NCBI RefSeq assembly: GCF_018889955.1
Contig: NZ_CP076545.1
Coordinates: forward strand, 434,001-498,000
From: Collinsella sp. zg1085
GTDB taxonomy: Bacteria > Actinomycetota > Coriobacteriia > Coriobacteriales > Coriobacteriaceae
Reading direction: 5' to 3'
Length of the DNA stretch: 64,000 bases
Shown here piece after piece: positions 28,591-35,994 of this stretch. Both the position numbers and the translations under genes were made by a program. The notes beneath the pieces are model-generated. The model had not been told where the DNA came from. It ran no database searches and saw only the letters and a list, made by a program, of their open reading frames with translations. Position 1 is the stretch's first letter. Every line of letters starts with the position of its first letter.

Positions 28591-29336
28591 TGTCGCGCGT
28601 GTGCGCCGTTATAGCGGCAGGTGGCACTGGCTCGCGCTTTGGCAATCCCGGCGGCAAACAGCTGGTAAACGTTGCGGGAAAGCCGCTGATGACGTGGTCA
28701 ATTTTGGCTTTTGACCGCTCTGCTTACGTTGAGCATATCGTAGTGGTATGTCCCCCACGCCGTCGTGCAGATATGTATCATGCGGCAATCGAGCCGTATG
28801 AGATTCATACGCCAATCACCTTTGCAGATTCGGGCGAAACACGGCAGGATTCTACGCGTGCGGCAGTTGATGTGGTGCCAGAGGGTTTTCAATATGTAGC
28901 CATTCACGATGGAGCACGCCCGCTCATTACCACAGAGTCAATTAATGCAGCGATTAGCGTGCTTCTCGATACGCCTGGCCTCGATGGCGTTGTATGTGGA
29001 CAGCCGGCTATTGATACCTTAAAAATTGTTGAGGGAGCACGCATTCAAGAGACTCCACCCCGAAAACTTTTTTGGGCAGCTCAGACACCGCAGATTTTTA
29101 GCATCGACGCTATTCGCTCAGCTCATGAGGCAGCGCTTGCTGAGGGATTTACAGGAACCGATGACTCTTCTCTGGTAGAACGTGCGGGCGGCTCGGTGCT
29201 TTGCGTGCAAAGCCCGCGCGATAACCTTAAAGTGACCGTACCGGAGGATTTGCGCCCTGTGACAGCTATTTTGTTGGGTCGCATGGCAGACGCTGAGAGC
29301 GTGCAAGACACAGGTATGTTTCCTCGCCTTGGCTAG
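28590..29336 (+). CDS. ispD: 2-C-methyl-D-erythritol 4-phosphate cytidylyltransferase
   Basis: Third step of the MEP pathway: couples CTP with MEP. The 248-residue protein shows the nucleotide-binding start AVIAAGGTGSRFGNPGGKQL, then VAIHDGARPL and LFWAAQTPQIFS, and ends with the DDSSLVERAG motif and DNLKVTVPEDL. The start codon overlaps the disA stop (TAATG). It is separated from ispF by about 50 bp. Confidence 0.95.
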   Translation: MSRVCAVIAAGGTGSRFGNPGGKQLVNVAGKPLMTWSILAFDRSAYVEHIVVVCPPRRRADMYHAAIEPYEIHTPITFADSGETRQDSTRAAVDVVPEGFQYVAIHDGARPLITTESINAAISVLLDTPGLDGVVCGQPAIDTLKIVEGARIQETPPRKLFWAAQTPQIFSIDAIRSAHEAALAEGFTGTDDSSLVERAGGSVLCVQSPRDNLKVTVPEDLRPVTAILLGRMADAESVQDTGMFPRLG

Positions 29337-29386
29337 TGCAGCTGCGCTATGATGTCCAGTATTGTTTACGTCTAATAAGGGGATAT

Positions 29387-29869
29387 ATGGGCAGCTTGCG
29401 CATAGGGCATGGATATGACGTACACCAACTCGTTGAAGGGCGACCTCTCGTTTTAGGTGGCGTTCATATTCCTTATAACTTGGGTTTACTTGGACACAGC
29501 GATGCCGATGTGCTTGCACATGCCTTGTCTGATGCAATTTTGGGGGCAGCGCGTGCGGGTGATATTGGCAAGTTATTTCCCGATACCGATGCTGCTTATA
29601 AAGATGCTGACTCACTGGTACTTTTGGCATCGGTTATGCAGCATGTGCGCAGCCTCGGTTTTGAGCTGGTAGATGCTGATTGCACACTTGCCTGTGAGCA
29701 GCCCAAACTTTCACCTCATCGCTATCAAATGCGCGCTAATCTTGCGCGTGCTATGGGTGTATCCCTTGAGCAGGTCGGGGTAAAAGCTACCACAACTGAA
29801 CAGCTTGGCTGGGAAGGTCAAGGGCTCGGCATTGGTGCTTGGGCTGTTTGTTTGCTAGAGAAACGTTAG
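29387..29869 (+). CDS. ispF: 2-C-methyl-D-erythritol 2,4-cyclodiphosphate synthase
   Basis: Fifth step of the MEP pathway, forming MEcPP with loss of CMP. The 160-residue protein has the metal ligands in GHGYDVHQL (Asp and His), the signature LGHSDADVLAHALSDAILGA, and KATTTEQLGWEGQG near the end. ATG 29387 is chosen over an in-frame upstream start at 29336 because AAGGGGA precedes it and because family members begin close to RIGHGYD. Confidence 0.95.
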   Translation: MGSLRIGHGYDVHQLVEGRPLVLGGVHIPYNLGLLGHSDADVLAHALSDAILGAARAGDIGKLFPDTDAAYKDADSLVLLASVMQHVRSLGFELVDADCTLACEQPKLSPHRYQMRANLARAMGVSLEQVGVKATTTEQLGWEGQGLGIGAWAVCLLEKR

Positions 29870-29876
29870 GAGAATC

Positions 29877-31406
29877 ATGCGCATTTATTCGTCGCAAACA
29901 CATAGCAAGACTGATTTTAAGCCCATCGATTCGGGTCGGGTGCGCATGTATGTCTGTGGCCCTACGGTCTATGATAATATTCATATTGGCAACGCGCGGA
30001 CCTTCATTAGTTTTGATGTTATTCGGCGGTGGTTGATAGCCTCTGGTTATGAGGTGAGTTTTGCGCAAAATCTAACGGATGTTGACGACAAGATTATCAA
30101 TCGAGCAAACGAGCAAGGGCGCACATCAGAAGCGGTAGCCGAAGAGTTTTCTCAGCGCTTTATTGAGGTTATGCGCGCGGTTAATGTGCTTGACCCTGAT
30201 ATCCGGCCGCGTGCAACAAAAGAAATTGGTCCTATGATTGGCATGATTAAAAGTCTTATTGAACAAGGTCATGCCTATGCGGCAGAAAACGGTGACGTGT
30301 ATTTCTCGGTGCGTAGCGACGAGCGCTATGGTGAGGTATCAGGTCGCAAGATTGATGACCTTATGGTGGGTGCGCGTATTGAGGAGAATGAGGATAAGCG
30401 CGACCCGCTCGACTTTGCGCTTTGGAAGGCAGCAAAGCCTGGTGAGCCGAGCTGGCCAAGTCCGTGGGGCGCTGGTCGTCCAGGCTGGCACACTGAATGT
30501 GCAGCTATGGTGCATCGTTATTTAGGCGTGCCAATAGACATCCATGGAGGGGGGTCTGATTTAGCGTTCCCGCACCATGAAAACGAATGTGCACAGGCAC
30601 ACTGCGCATGGCATGCTGGCTTTGCCAATATCTGGATGCACACCGGCATGTTGTTGGTTGATGGCGAAAAAATGTCAAAAAGTCTGGGAAATTTCTATAC
30701 GCTGGCTGAGGTGCTTGAAAAACATTCAGGTGCGGCACTGCGCTTGCTGATGGCGCAGACACACTATCGTTCACCACTCGATTTTTCTTGGGAGCGCCTG
30801 GCTGGTGCCGAAAACTCATTGGCGCGTGTGGCAACAAGTGTTGAAAATCTGCGCTGGGCAGCGCATAAGGCACAAGATGATAGCACGTTCATCGAGCACT
30901 CTTCGCTGGCTGATGGCGATGCAACAGGCGCTTGCGATGTTTTGAGCACAACTAGTGAGGCGGCGTCTGAGTTGCAGCGTGCCTGTGAGTGCGCTTGCGC
31001 AGACTTTGAATCTCATATGAATGATGACTTTAATACTGCAGGTGCTGTAGCGGCTTTGTTCTCACTGGTAAATGCAGCAAATAGCTATTTAGAGACTGCA
31101 AGATTTTTTGATGCGTCGCTCTGCGAGCAGGCGGCTGATATTTTGCTGGACCGATTTGCAACCTTAGGCATTGAAGTGTCGGTGCGAGAAGAGGAGCTTC
31201 CGCATGAGTTGGTGGGGCTTGCCAAGCGCTTGCTGGGCTTTGCAGGCACCGATATAGATGCTGCCGCTACCGCTTTGCTCAAGGCTCGCTCTGAAGCGCG
31301 AGCAGATAAGGATTGGTCACGCGCCGATGCTATACGCAATGAGCTTGCTGGTGTAGGTGTAGTTGTTGAGGATACCGCCACGGGTTCTCGTCTTAAGCGA
31401 GCATAG
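29877..31406 (+). CDS. cysS: Cysteinyl-tRNA synthetase
   Basis: Class I synthetase that charges tRNA-Cys. The 509-residue protein shows YVCGPTVYDNIHIGNARTF (HIGH-like motif and zinc Cys), HTECAAMV and FPHHENECAQ (zinc ligands), GEKMSKSLGNF (KMSKS) and a C-terminal anticodon domain with KDWSRADAIRNELAG. It starts 7 bp after ispF, and GTTAGGAG serves as ribosome site. The length is slightly above the usual 460-470, due mostly to a loop around residues 320-370. Confidence 0.95.
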   Translation: MRIYSSQTHSKTDFKPIDSGRVRMYVCGPTVYDNIHIGNARTFISFDVIRRWLIASGYEVSFAQNLTDVDDKIINRANEQGRTSEAVAEEFSQRFIEVMRAVNVLDPDIRPRATKEIGPMIGMIKSLIEQGHAYAAENGDVYFSVRSDERYGEVSGRKIDDLMVGARIEENEDKRDPLDFALWKAAKPGEPSWPSPWGAGRPGWHTECAAMVHRYLGVPIDIHGGGSDLAFPHHENECAQAHCAWHAGFANIWMHTGMLLVDGEKMSKSLGNFYTLAEVLEKHSGAALRLLMAQTHYRSPLDFSWERLAGAENSLARVATSVENLRWAAHKAQDDSTFIEHSSLADGDATGACDVLSTTSEAASELQRACECACADFESHMNDDFNTAGAVAALFSLVNAANSYLETARFFDASLCEQAADILLDRFATLGIEVSVREEELPHELVGLAKRLLGFAGTDIDAAATALLKARSEARADKDWSRADAIRNELAGVGVVVEDTATGSRLKRA

Positions 31407-31415
31407 GGAGCGGCT

Positions 31416-32363
31416 GTGTCCAGAGATTCAAAACGCAACCGGTCTGAGCAATCTCATCGAAGTGCTTCAATCAGGCGTGAACAGCCGCGCGAACGTCGAG
31501 CAAAGCAAGGACCTCGCGCTGCTCAGGGCGCAAAAGACGCTCGAATGATGGGTAAGTTGTACAGCCAAGGTGCTGGGCAGGTTCAAAGAAAAGTTCGGGA
31601 CCGCGATAAGTCGCGTCTACAAGGTCTCTACATTGAAGGTCGTCGTGCTGCAGAAGAAGCCTTGAAGCTTGGTTTTCCGGTGCGGCGGGTGCTGGTGGCG
31701 GCAGGACAAGAGAGTGCACTTGCTTTGCTGATGACGGGTTTTCAAGCGGCGGGTGTGCGTGTTGAAATCTGTGAGCGCCACGTGCTAGATGAGCTTTCGA
31801 GTCACGGTGCTCACCAGGGGATTTGTCTTGAAATAGGCGAATTTCCCTATGCTGATATAGCTGATGTGCTTGCAGCTTCAGGTACTGGAGCATCGCTTGT
31901 GGTGGTGCTTGACCACGTGACCGATGAAGGAAACCTTGGGGCAATTATTCGCTCGGCTGAGGTGGTGGGCGCAGCAGGTGTTGTCATTGCACAAAAACGC
32001 GCGGCAGGTGTAGGCACTGGCACCTTTAAGACTTCTGCTGGTGCGGTTATGCATCTACCCGTTGCTCGCGTACCCAATATCGCACAGGCGCTTGAGGCCT
32101 TGCAAGAGGCTGGTTTTTGGGTGGTAGGCGCGTCTGAACATGCTCATGCAACTTGCTGGGACGAGCCATTAACTGGGCGCATTGCCCTGGTTATGGGTTC
32201 TGAGGGAGATGGTATTGCGCGTCTTATTCAAGAGCGATGCGATAGTTTGGTAAAGCTCCCGCAGCGTGGTCAGACCGAAAGCTTAAACGTTGCTCAGGCA
32301 GCAACAGTGCTTTGCTATGAGTGGCTGCGCACTAATGCGCATGAGTTAAAAATAGGGGAGTAG
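31416..32363 (+). CDS. rlmB: 23S rRNA (guanosine-2'-O)-methyltransferase RlmB-type (SpoU family)
   Basis: SPOUT-class methyltransferase that 2'-O-methylates a 23S rRNA guanosine (G2251 in E. coli). The 315-residue protein has a basic N-terminal tail, an L30e-like substrate domain (IEGRRAAEEALKLGFPVRRV), and the SpoU knot with LDHVTDEGNLGAIIRSAE, LVMGSEGDGIARL and LPQRGQTESLNVAQAATVL. The GTG at 31416 lies 9 bp after cysS; the next internal ATG would remove part of the basic tail only. The cysS-rlmB-yacP order matches Bacillus. Confidence 0.92.
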   Translation: MSRDSKRNRSEQSHRSASIRREQPRERRAKQGPRAAQGAKDARMMGKLYSQGAGQVQRKVRDRDKSRLQGLYIEGRRAAEEALKLGFPVRRVLVAAGQESALALLMTGFQAAGVRVEICERHVLDELSSHGAHQGICLEIGEFPYADIADVLAASGTGASLVVVLDHVTDEGNLGAIIRSAEVVGAAGVVIAQKRAAGVGTGTFKTSAGAVMHLPVARVPNIAQALEALQEAGFWVVGASEHAHATCWDEPLTGRIALVMGSEGDGIARLIQERCDSLVKLPQRGQTESLNVAQAATVLCYEWLRTNAHELKIGE

Positions 32364-32374
32364 CAGGTAGCGTC

Positions 32375-33082
32375 ATGACCAAGAAGAATAGGGCAAAAGC
32401 AAAGGCCAAGCGCTTTGGTGAGGGCTCAGTGCGCGATGCTGTGACAAGCTCAACCTATGGCGCGGGTAACGCCTTTGCTGCTCTTGGAACACATGAGCCT
32501 GTTATGCCTGACCGCGGTGTCTCGGCATCAGGCTTACCTGAGCTATTGGTGGTTGATGGCTACAACATTATTCATGCAACACCTAAATATGAGCAGCTTA
32601 TGTTTGATGAGGGGGACCACCCGTTTTCAACAGACCGCTATGATGCGGCGCGAACAGCGCTTATCGCTGATGTTGCAGCTTTTGCTCAAGGGAGCTATGA
32701 GGCAGTTATCGTCTTTGATGGTGCAGGTAATGTGAACGCCGAACGACCTAATCTGTCTCAGGCGGGTATTCGGATTGAGTATTCACCCACAGGTGTATCA
32801 GCCGATACGGTGATACAGCAGCTGTGCCGTGAGGCACGGGAATGTGGTCGCGCATGTTCGGTAGTAACAAGCGATGGCGTTATTCAGGCAACCGTGATGG
32901 GAAAAGGGGTAACGCGCATTTCGGCTCGTATGCTCGTTGAGGAGATTGGGCATATCGAGCACGAAATTGAGCGCGTGCAGGCTGAGGCACCTAACATGAA
33001 ATTAACGCTGGGCAGCCGTTTGTCTCCAAAGATTCGCACCCAACTTGAGGCTTTAGGACACCGTAAACAGTCGCTTAGCTAG
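32375..33082 (+). CDS. NYN domain protein, YacP/Rae1-like ribosome-associated endonuclease
   Basis: A 235-residue protein with a NYN (PIN-like) nuclease domain of the YacP family. Blocks include LLVVDGYNIIHATPKYEQL, VIVFDGAGN, IEYSPTGVSADTVIQQ and SVVTSDGVIQ, which hold the conserved acidic residues. B. subtilis YacP (Rae1) cleaves mRNA in the ribosomal A site. A basic leader of about 20 residues (KKNRAKAKAKR) may aid RNA or ribosome contact. It is the last gene of the disA operon. Its neighbours rlmB and cysS support orthology, although action on the same mRNAs is unproven. Confidence 0.85.
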   Translation: MTKKNRAKAKAKRFGEGSVRDAVTSSTYGAGNAFAALGTHEPVMPDRGVSASGLPELLVVDGYNIIHATPKYEQLMFDEGDHPFSTDRYDAARTALIADVAAFAQGSYEAVIVFDGAGNVNAERPNLSQAGIRIEYSPTGVSADTVIQQLCREARECGRACSVVTSDGVIQATVMGKGVTRISARMLVEEIGHIEHEIERVQAEAPNMKLTLGSRLSPKIRTQLEALGHRKQSLS

Positions 33083-33270
33083 GGTGTATGCAGCTGGGTC
33101 TTAGCTTTACTGGAGCCAGCGACAGGAATCGACACGCGGTATAAATACCGCGTGAGTCGCTGCGCCAGCCTTTGGCTGGCTTGCGCGCTTCGCTGGAAAA
33201 TAGCTTACGCATTTTCTCAGCTTCGCGCCCTCTCGCGGGTTCAATTCCTGTCTAAAGGGTGCTTTCTAGC

Positions 33271-33302
33271 AAAAAACCCAGTTCAGCATAGGTGAACTGG
33301 GT
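33271..33302 (-). terminator. Terminator inside repeat copy 1 (minus strand)
   Basis: Stem ACCCAGTTCA/TGAACTGGGT; read on the minus strand it is followed by TTTTTT. Same sequence as the tRNA-Thr terminator at 33474-33505. Confidence 0.7.
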
Positions 33303-33473
33303 CTTAGATTTACTGGAGCCAGCGACAGGAATCGACACGCGGTATAAATACCGCGTGAGTCGCTGCGCCAGCCTTTGGCTGGCTTGCGCGCTTCGCTGGA
33401 AAATAGCTTACGCATTTTCTCAGCTTCGCGCCCTCTCGCGGGTTCAATTCCTGTCTAAAGGGTGCTTTCTAGC

Positions 33474-33505
33474 AAAAAACCCAGTTCAGCATAGGTGAAC
33501 TGGGT
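33474..33505 (-). terminator. Terminator of tRNA-Thr (minus strand)
   Basis: Perfect 10-bp stem ACCCAGTTCA/TGAACTGGGT with a TTTTTT tract on the minus strand, 11 bp past the tRNA 3' end. It is part of the 203-bp repeat unit. Confidence 0.85.
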
Positions 33506-33516
33506 CTTAGATTTAC

Positions 33517-33591
33517 TGGAGCCAGCGACAGGAATCGAACCCGCAACCCACTGATTACAAATCAGTTGCTCTACCGTTGAGCCACGCTGGC
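33517..33591 (-). tRNA. tRNA-Thr (TGT)
   Basis: On the minus strand: acceptor GCCAGCG/CGCTGGC, D-arm GCTC..GAGC, anticodon stem ACTGA/TCAGT with loop TTTGTAA (anticodon TGT), T-arm GCGGG-TTCGATT-CCTGT and an encoded CCA. Its 3' end is the source of the ends of the adjacent 203-bp repeats. Confidence 0.93.
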
Positions 33592-33603
33592 GCGCTACGG
33601 TAG

Positions 33604-33630
33604 CTTATATGAGTTGATGACGTTTTGCAA
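33604..33630 (-). promoter_or_regulatory. Weak candidate promoter of tRNA-Thr
   Basis: On the minus strand TTGCAA (33630-33625) and TATAAG (33609-33604) are separated by 15 bp, slightly short. The position just upstream of the tRNA is right. Confidence 0.3.
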
Positions 33631-33993
33631 TACCGCATATTGAAGTGGACCCTGTAGAAATCATTAGAGAGGCTTAAAGTAGTTTCTAACCGCAATATGT
33701 CAAAGTGTAAAGCGCAAAGCACAGAAGAATAGAAGGGTAGCACCAGCACGAAATGAGACTGGGATTGCCGTACAGTAAGATACAAATGCCCCACCATGGG
33801 TTCCAACAAGATAGAGTCTGCATCGGTGTATCCATTACATTCATTTAACACGAATGTGAATATCGTATGCACAAAGCAATCTACATGCAGAAAAACTGCT
33901 TTATCAAAATTCCAATTGCGCAGCTCAGAGGCTGTGAAATACAACTCAACTACACAAGGGAAACGCCCGAGCCCGTGGATTAGAGAAATTCGG
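33631..33993. other. Intergenic region between tRNA genes
   Basis: About 360 bp with no protein that resembles a known family. The longest open frame (minus strand, ending inside the tRNA) has an unnatural composition. No repeat or hairpin stands out. Confidence 0.4.
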
Positions 33994-34023
33994 TTGACAT
34001 CTGAACTATGAGCGTCGTACTAT
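33994..34023 (+). promoter_or_regulatory. Strong promoter of the tRNA-tuf operon
   Basis: A perfect -35 TTGACA (33994-33999), an 18-bp spacer and TACTAT (34018-34023), 57 bp before tRNA-Tyr. Strong transcription fits the tRNA/EF-Tu cargo. Confidence 0.75.
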
Positions 34024-34079
34024 TCTTCTGCTTGCGAGCGCCGGCAAAAAGCTGAGCATGAGCAAGTCTTGTACGAAAT

Positions 34080-34161
34080 GGGAGTGTGCCCGAGTGGTTA
34101 ATGGGGACGGGCTGTAAACCCGTTGGCTATGCCTACCAAGGTTCGAATCCTTGCGCTCCCA
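34080..34161 (+). tRNA. tRNA-Tyr (GTA)
   Basis: Acceptor GGGAGTG/CGCTCCC, anticodon stem ACGGG/CCCGT with loop CTGTAAA (anticodon GTA), and a long class II variable arm as expected for Tyr. The 3' CCA does not seem to be encoded (ACCCCG follows the acceptor). Confidence 0.93.
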
Positions 34162-34173
34162 CCCCGTATAAGC

Positions 34174-34249
34174 GCCTGTGTAGCTCAGTCGGTAGAGCAC
34201 TTCGTTGGTAACGAAGAGGTCACCGGTTCAAGTCCGGTCGCAGGCTCCA
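34174..34249 (+). tRNA. tRNA-Thr (GGT)
   Basis: Acceptor GCCTGTG/CGCAGGC, anticodon stem CTTCG/CGAAG with loop TTGGTAA (anticodon GGT), T-arm GGTTCAAGTCC, encoded CCA. It follows tRNA-Tyr by 12 bp. Confidence 0.95.
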
Positions 34250-34252
34250 TTT

Positions 34253-34329
34253 GGCGGTGTAGCTCAGTTGGTTAGAGCACACGGTTCATACCCGTGGCGT
34301 CACTGGTTCGAATCCAGTCACCGCTACCA
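34253..34329 (+). tRNA. tRNA-Met (CAT), elongator type
   Basis: Acceptor GGCGGTG/CACCGCT with a terminal G-U pair, anticodon stem CACGG/CCGTG with loop TTCATAC (anticodon CAT), T-arm GGTTCGAATCC, encoded CCA. The paired first position argues against an initiator tRNA. A CAU-Ile tRNA modified by TilS cannot be fully excluded by eye. Confidence 0.9.
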
Positions 34330-34424
34330 AGGTATCAGAAGTGGCCCTTTCGGTAATCCGGTTGGGTCACTTAGGGTTAGAGGCAAAGTCCCATAAGGGG
34401 ACGACCTTTGAAGGAGGAGGCTTT

Positions 34425-35615
34425 ATGGCCAAGGAAAAGTTCGAGCGCACTAAGCCGCATGTTAACATCGGCACCATCGGCCACGTCGATCATGGTAAGA
34501 CTACCCTGACGGCCGCCATCACCAAGGTTCTCTCCGAGACTGAGGGCTGCAAGGCAGACTTCACCGCCTTTGAGAACATTGACAAGGCTCCCGAGGAGCG
34601 CGAGCGTGGTATTACCATTTCCGTTGCTCACGTAGAGTATGAGACGGCTCCCCGCCACTATGCTCACGTTGACTGCCCCGGCCACGCCGACTACGTTAAG
34701 AACATGATTTCTGGTGCTGCTCAGATGGACGGCGCAATTCTCGTAATTGCTGCTACTGACGGCCCTATGGCTCAGACTCGTGAGCACATCCTGCTCGCTC
34801 GTCAGGTAGGCGTACCTTACATCGTTGTCTTCCTGAACAAGTGCGACATGGTTGATGACGAGGAGCTTATTGACCTCGTTGAGATGGAGACTCGTGAGCT
34901 CCTCTCTGAGAACGAGTTCCCTGGCGACGACATCCCTGTTGTACGTGGCTCCGCTTTGGGCGCTCTCAACGGCGAGGAGAAGTGGGCTGACTCCATCCGT
35001 GAGCTCATGAACGCTGTTGACGAGTACATCCCCACTCCTGAGCGCGACAACGATAAGCCATTCTTGATGGCTATCGAGGACACTATGACCATTTCTGGTC
35101 GTGGTACCGTTGCTACCGGTCGTGTTGAGCGCGGCGAGCTTCGCCTCAACGACCCTGTCGAGATTGTTGGTATCAAGGAGACTTCCAACTCCGTTGCTAC
35201 TGGTATCGAGATGTTCCGTAAGTCCATGGACTTCTGCGAGGCAGGCGACAACGTTGGTATTCTGCTCCGTGGTGTTAAGCGCGAGGACATCGAGCGCGGT
35301 CAGGTTCTCTGCAAGCCGGGTTCAGTAACTCCACACACCAAGTTCACCGCTGAGATTTATGTTCTCACCAAGGACGAGGGTGGCCGTCACACGCCGTTCT
35401 TCTCCAACTATCGTCCTCAGTTCTACTTCCGTACTACGGACGTAACTGGCACCATTAAGCTGCCTGAGGGCACTGAGATGGCTATGCCTGGCGACCACGT
35501 AACCATCGAGGCTGAGCTCATCCACGGCATTGCTATGGAGGAGGGCGTACGCTTCGCTATCCGTGAGGGTGGTCACACCGTAGGTTCAGGTATCGTTTCT
35601 AAAATTGAGGCCTAA
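34425..35615 (+). CDS. tuf: Elongation factor Tu
   Basis: GTPase that delivers aminoacyl-tRNA to the ribosome. The 396-residue protein has [14 protein letters not shown] (P-loop), the switch regions ERERGITI and [13 protein letters not shown], and [10 protein letters not shown]. The codons are visibly more C-ending (AAC, TTC, CAC, ATC) than in neighbours, as expected for a top-expressed gene. GGAGGAGG precedes ATG 34425. It sits behind three tRNA genes, an arrangement like E. coli tufB (tRNA-tuf-secE-nusG-rplKA), and not in the str operon. Confidence 0.98.
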   Translation: MAKEKFERTKPHVNIGTIGHVDHGKTTLTAAITKVLSETEGCKADFTAFENIDKAPEERERGITISVAHVEYETAPRHYAHVDCPGHADYVKNMISGAAQMDGAILVIAATDGPMAQTREHILLARQVGVPYIVVFLNKCDMVDDEELIDLVEMETRELLSENEFPGDDIPVVRGSALGALNGEEKWADSIRELMNAVDEYIPTPERDNDKPFLMAIEDTMTISGRGTVATGRVERGELRLNDPVEIVGIKETSNSVATGIEMFRKSMDFCEAGDNVGILLRGVKREDIERGQVLCKPGSVTPHTKFTAEIYVLTKDEGGRHTPFFSNYRPQFYFRTTDVTGTIKLPEGTEMAMPGDHVTIEAELIHGIAMEEGVRFAIREGGHTVGSGIVSKIEA

Positions 35616-35645
35616 GCTTAGCTGCGTCTATGCAATAAGTTTTGT

Positions 35646-35679
35646 AAGCCGGTGTCCGTTTGGGCACCGGCTTTTTTTG
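35646..35679 (+). terminator. Terminator after tuf
   Basis: AAGCCGGTG/CACCGGCTT stem around a short loop, followed by TTTTTTTG. Confidence 0.85.
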
Positions 35680-35994
35680 TTTTCGCAATGGAAGGCCAGA
35701 AATACGCGCCTGCATTGAGGTATATATTTAATAATTAAAACCCATATTAAATGATGGCATCGGCAAAGCTAAGCAGCTTTTTCATGTCGATTTATCTACA
35801 CCAGAGTTTTGATTATTTGAATAACATAAGATGGCTTAAGCACGCAAATTACTATAGAACTATATGTTAGGTTTTGATATTGTTCTTATTAAGAAATGCC
35901 TTGTAGTTGTTTATTTTGTTTTAAAAAATGAATAACTATAGTATATTTCAGGACAATTTATTTTCATGATGAGTTACAGAAAAAGGGAGCACCT
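35680..35994. other. AT-rich leader of the surface protein gene
   Basis: About 315 bp with clearly more A and T than its surroundings and no gene. It ends in AGGGAG, the ribosome site of the GTG-started surface protein. Several AT-rich -10-like hexamers occur and none stands out. The base shift marks the left edge of what may be an inserted segment. Confidence 0.5.

Larger units (their letters stand above)
33095..33527. repeat. 203-bp tandem repeat with tRNA-derived ends and internal hairpins
   Basis: Two consecutive copies with an exact 203-bp period, identical from 33121 on, plus a third partial copy that merges into the true tRNA-Thr gene. The phrase GGAGCCAGCGACAGGAATCG recurs at 33112, 33315 and 33518 and is the reversed 3' end of that tRNA. 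Each unit also holds the hairpins CGCGGTAT/ATACCGCG and GCCAGCC/GGCTGGC, an inverted T-arm-like end GGGTTCAATTCCTGTC, and a terminator. No protein is encoded. It fits recurrent duplication of a structured element at the tRNA end. Confidence 0.85.

Noticed and set aside
33555-33944. Minus-strand open frame of 129 residues
   Set aside because: It runs into tRNA-Thr and its composition does not resemble a real protein; no ribosome site was seen.
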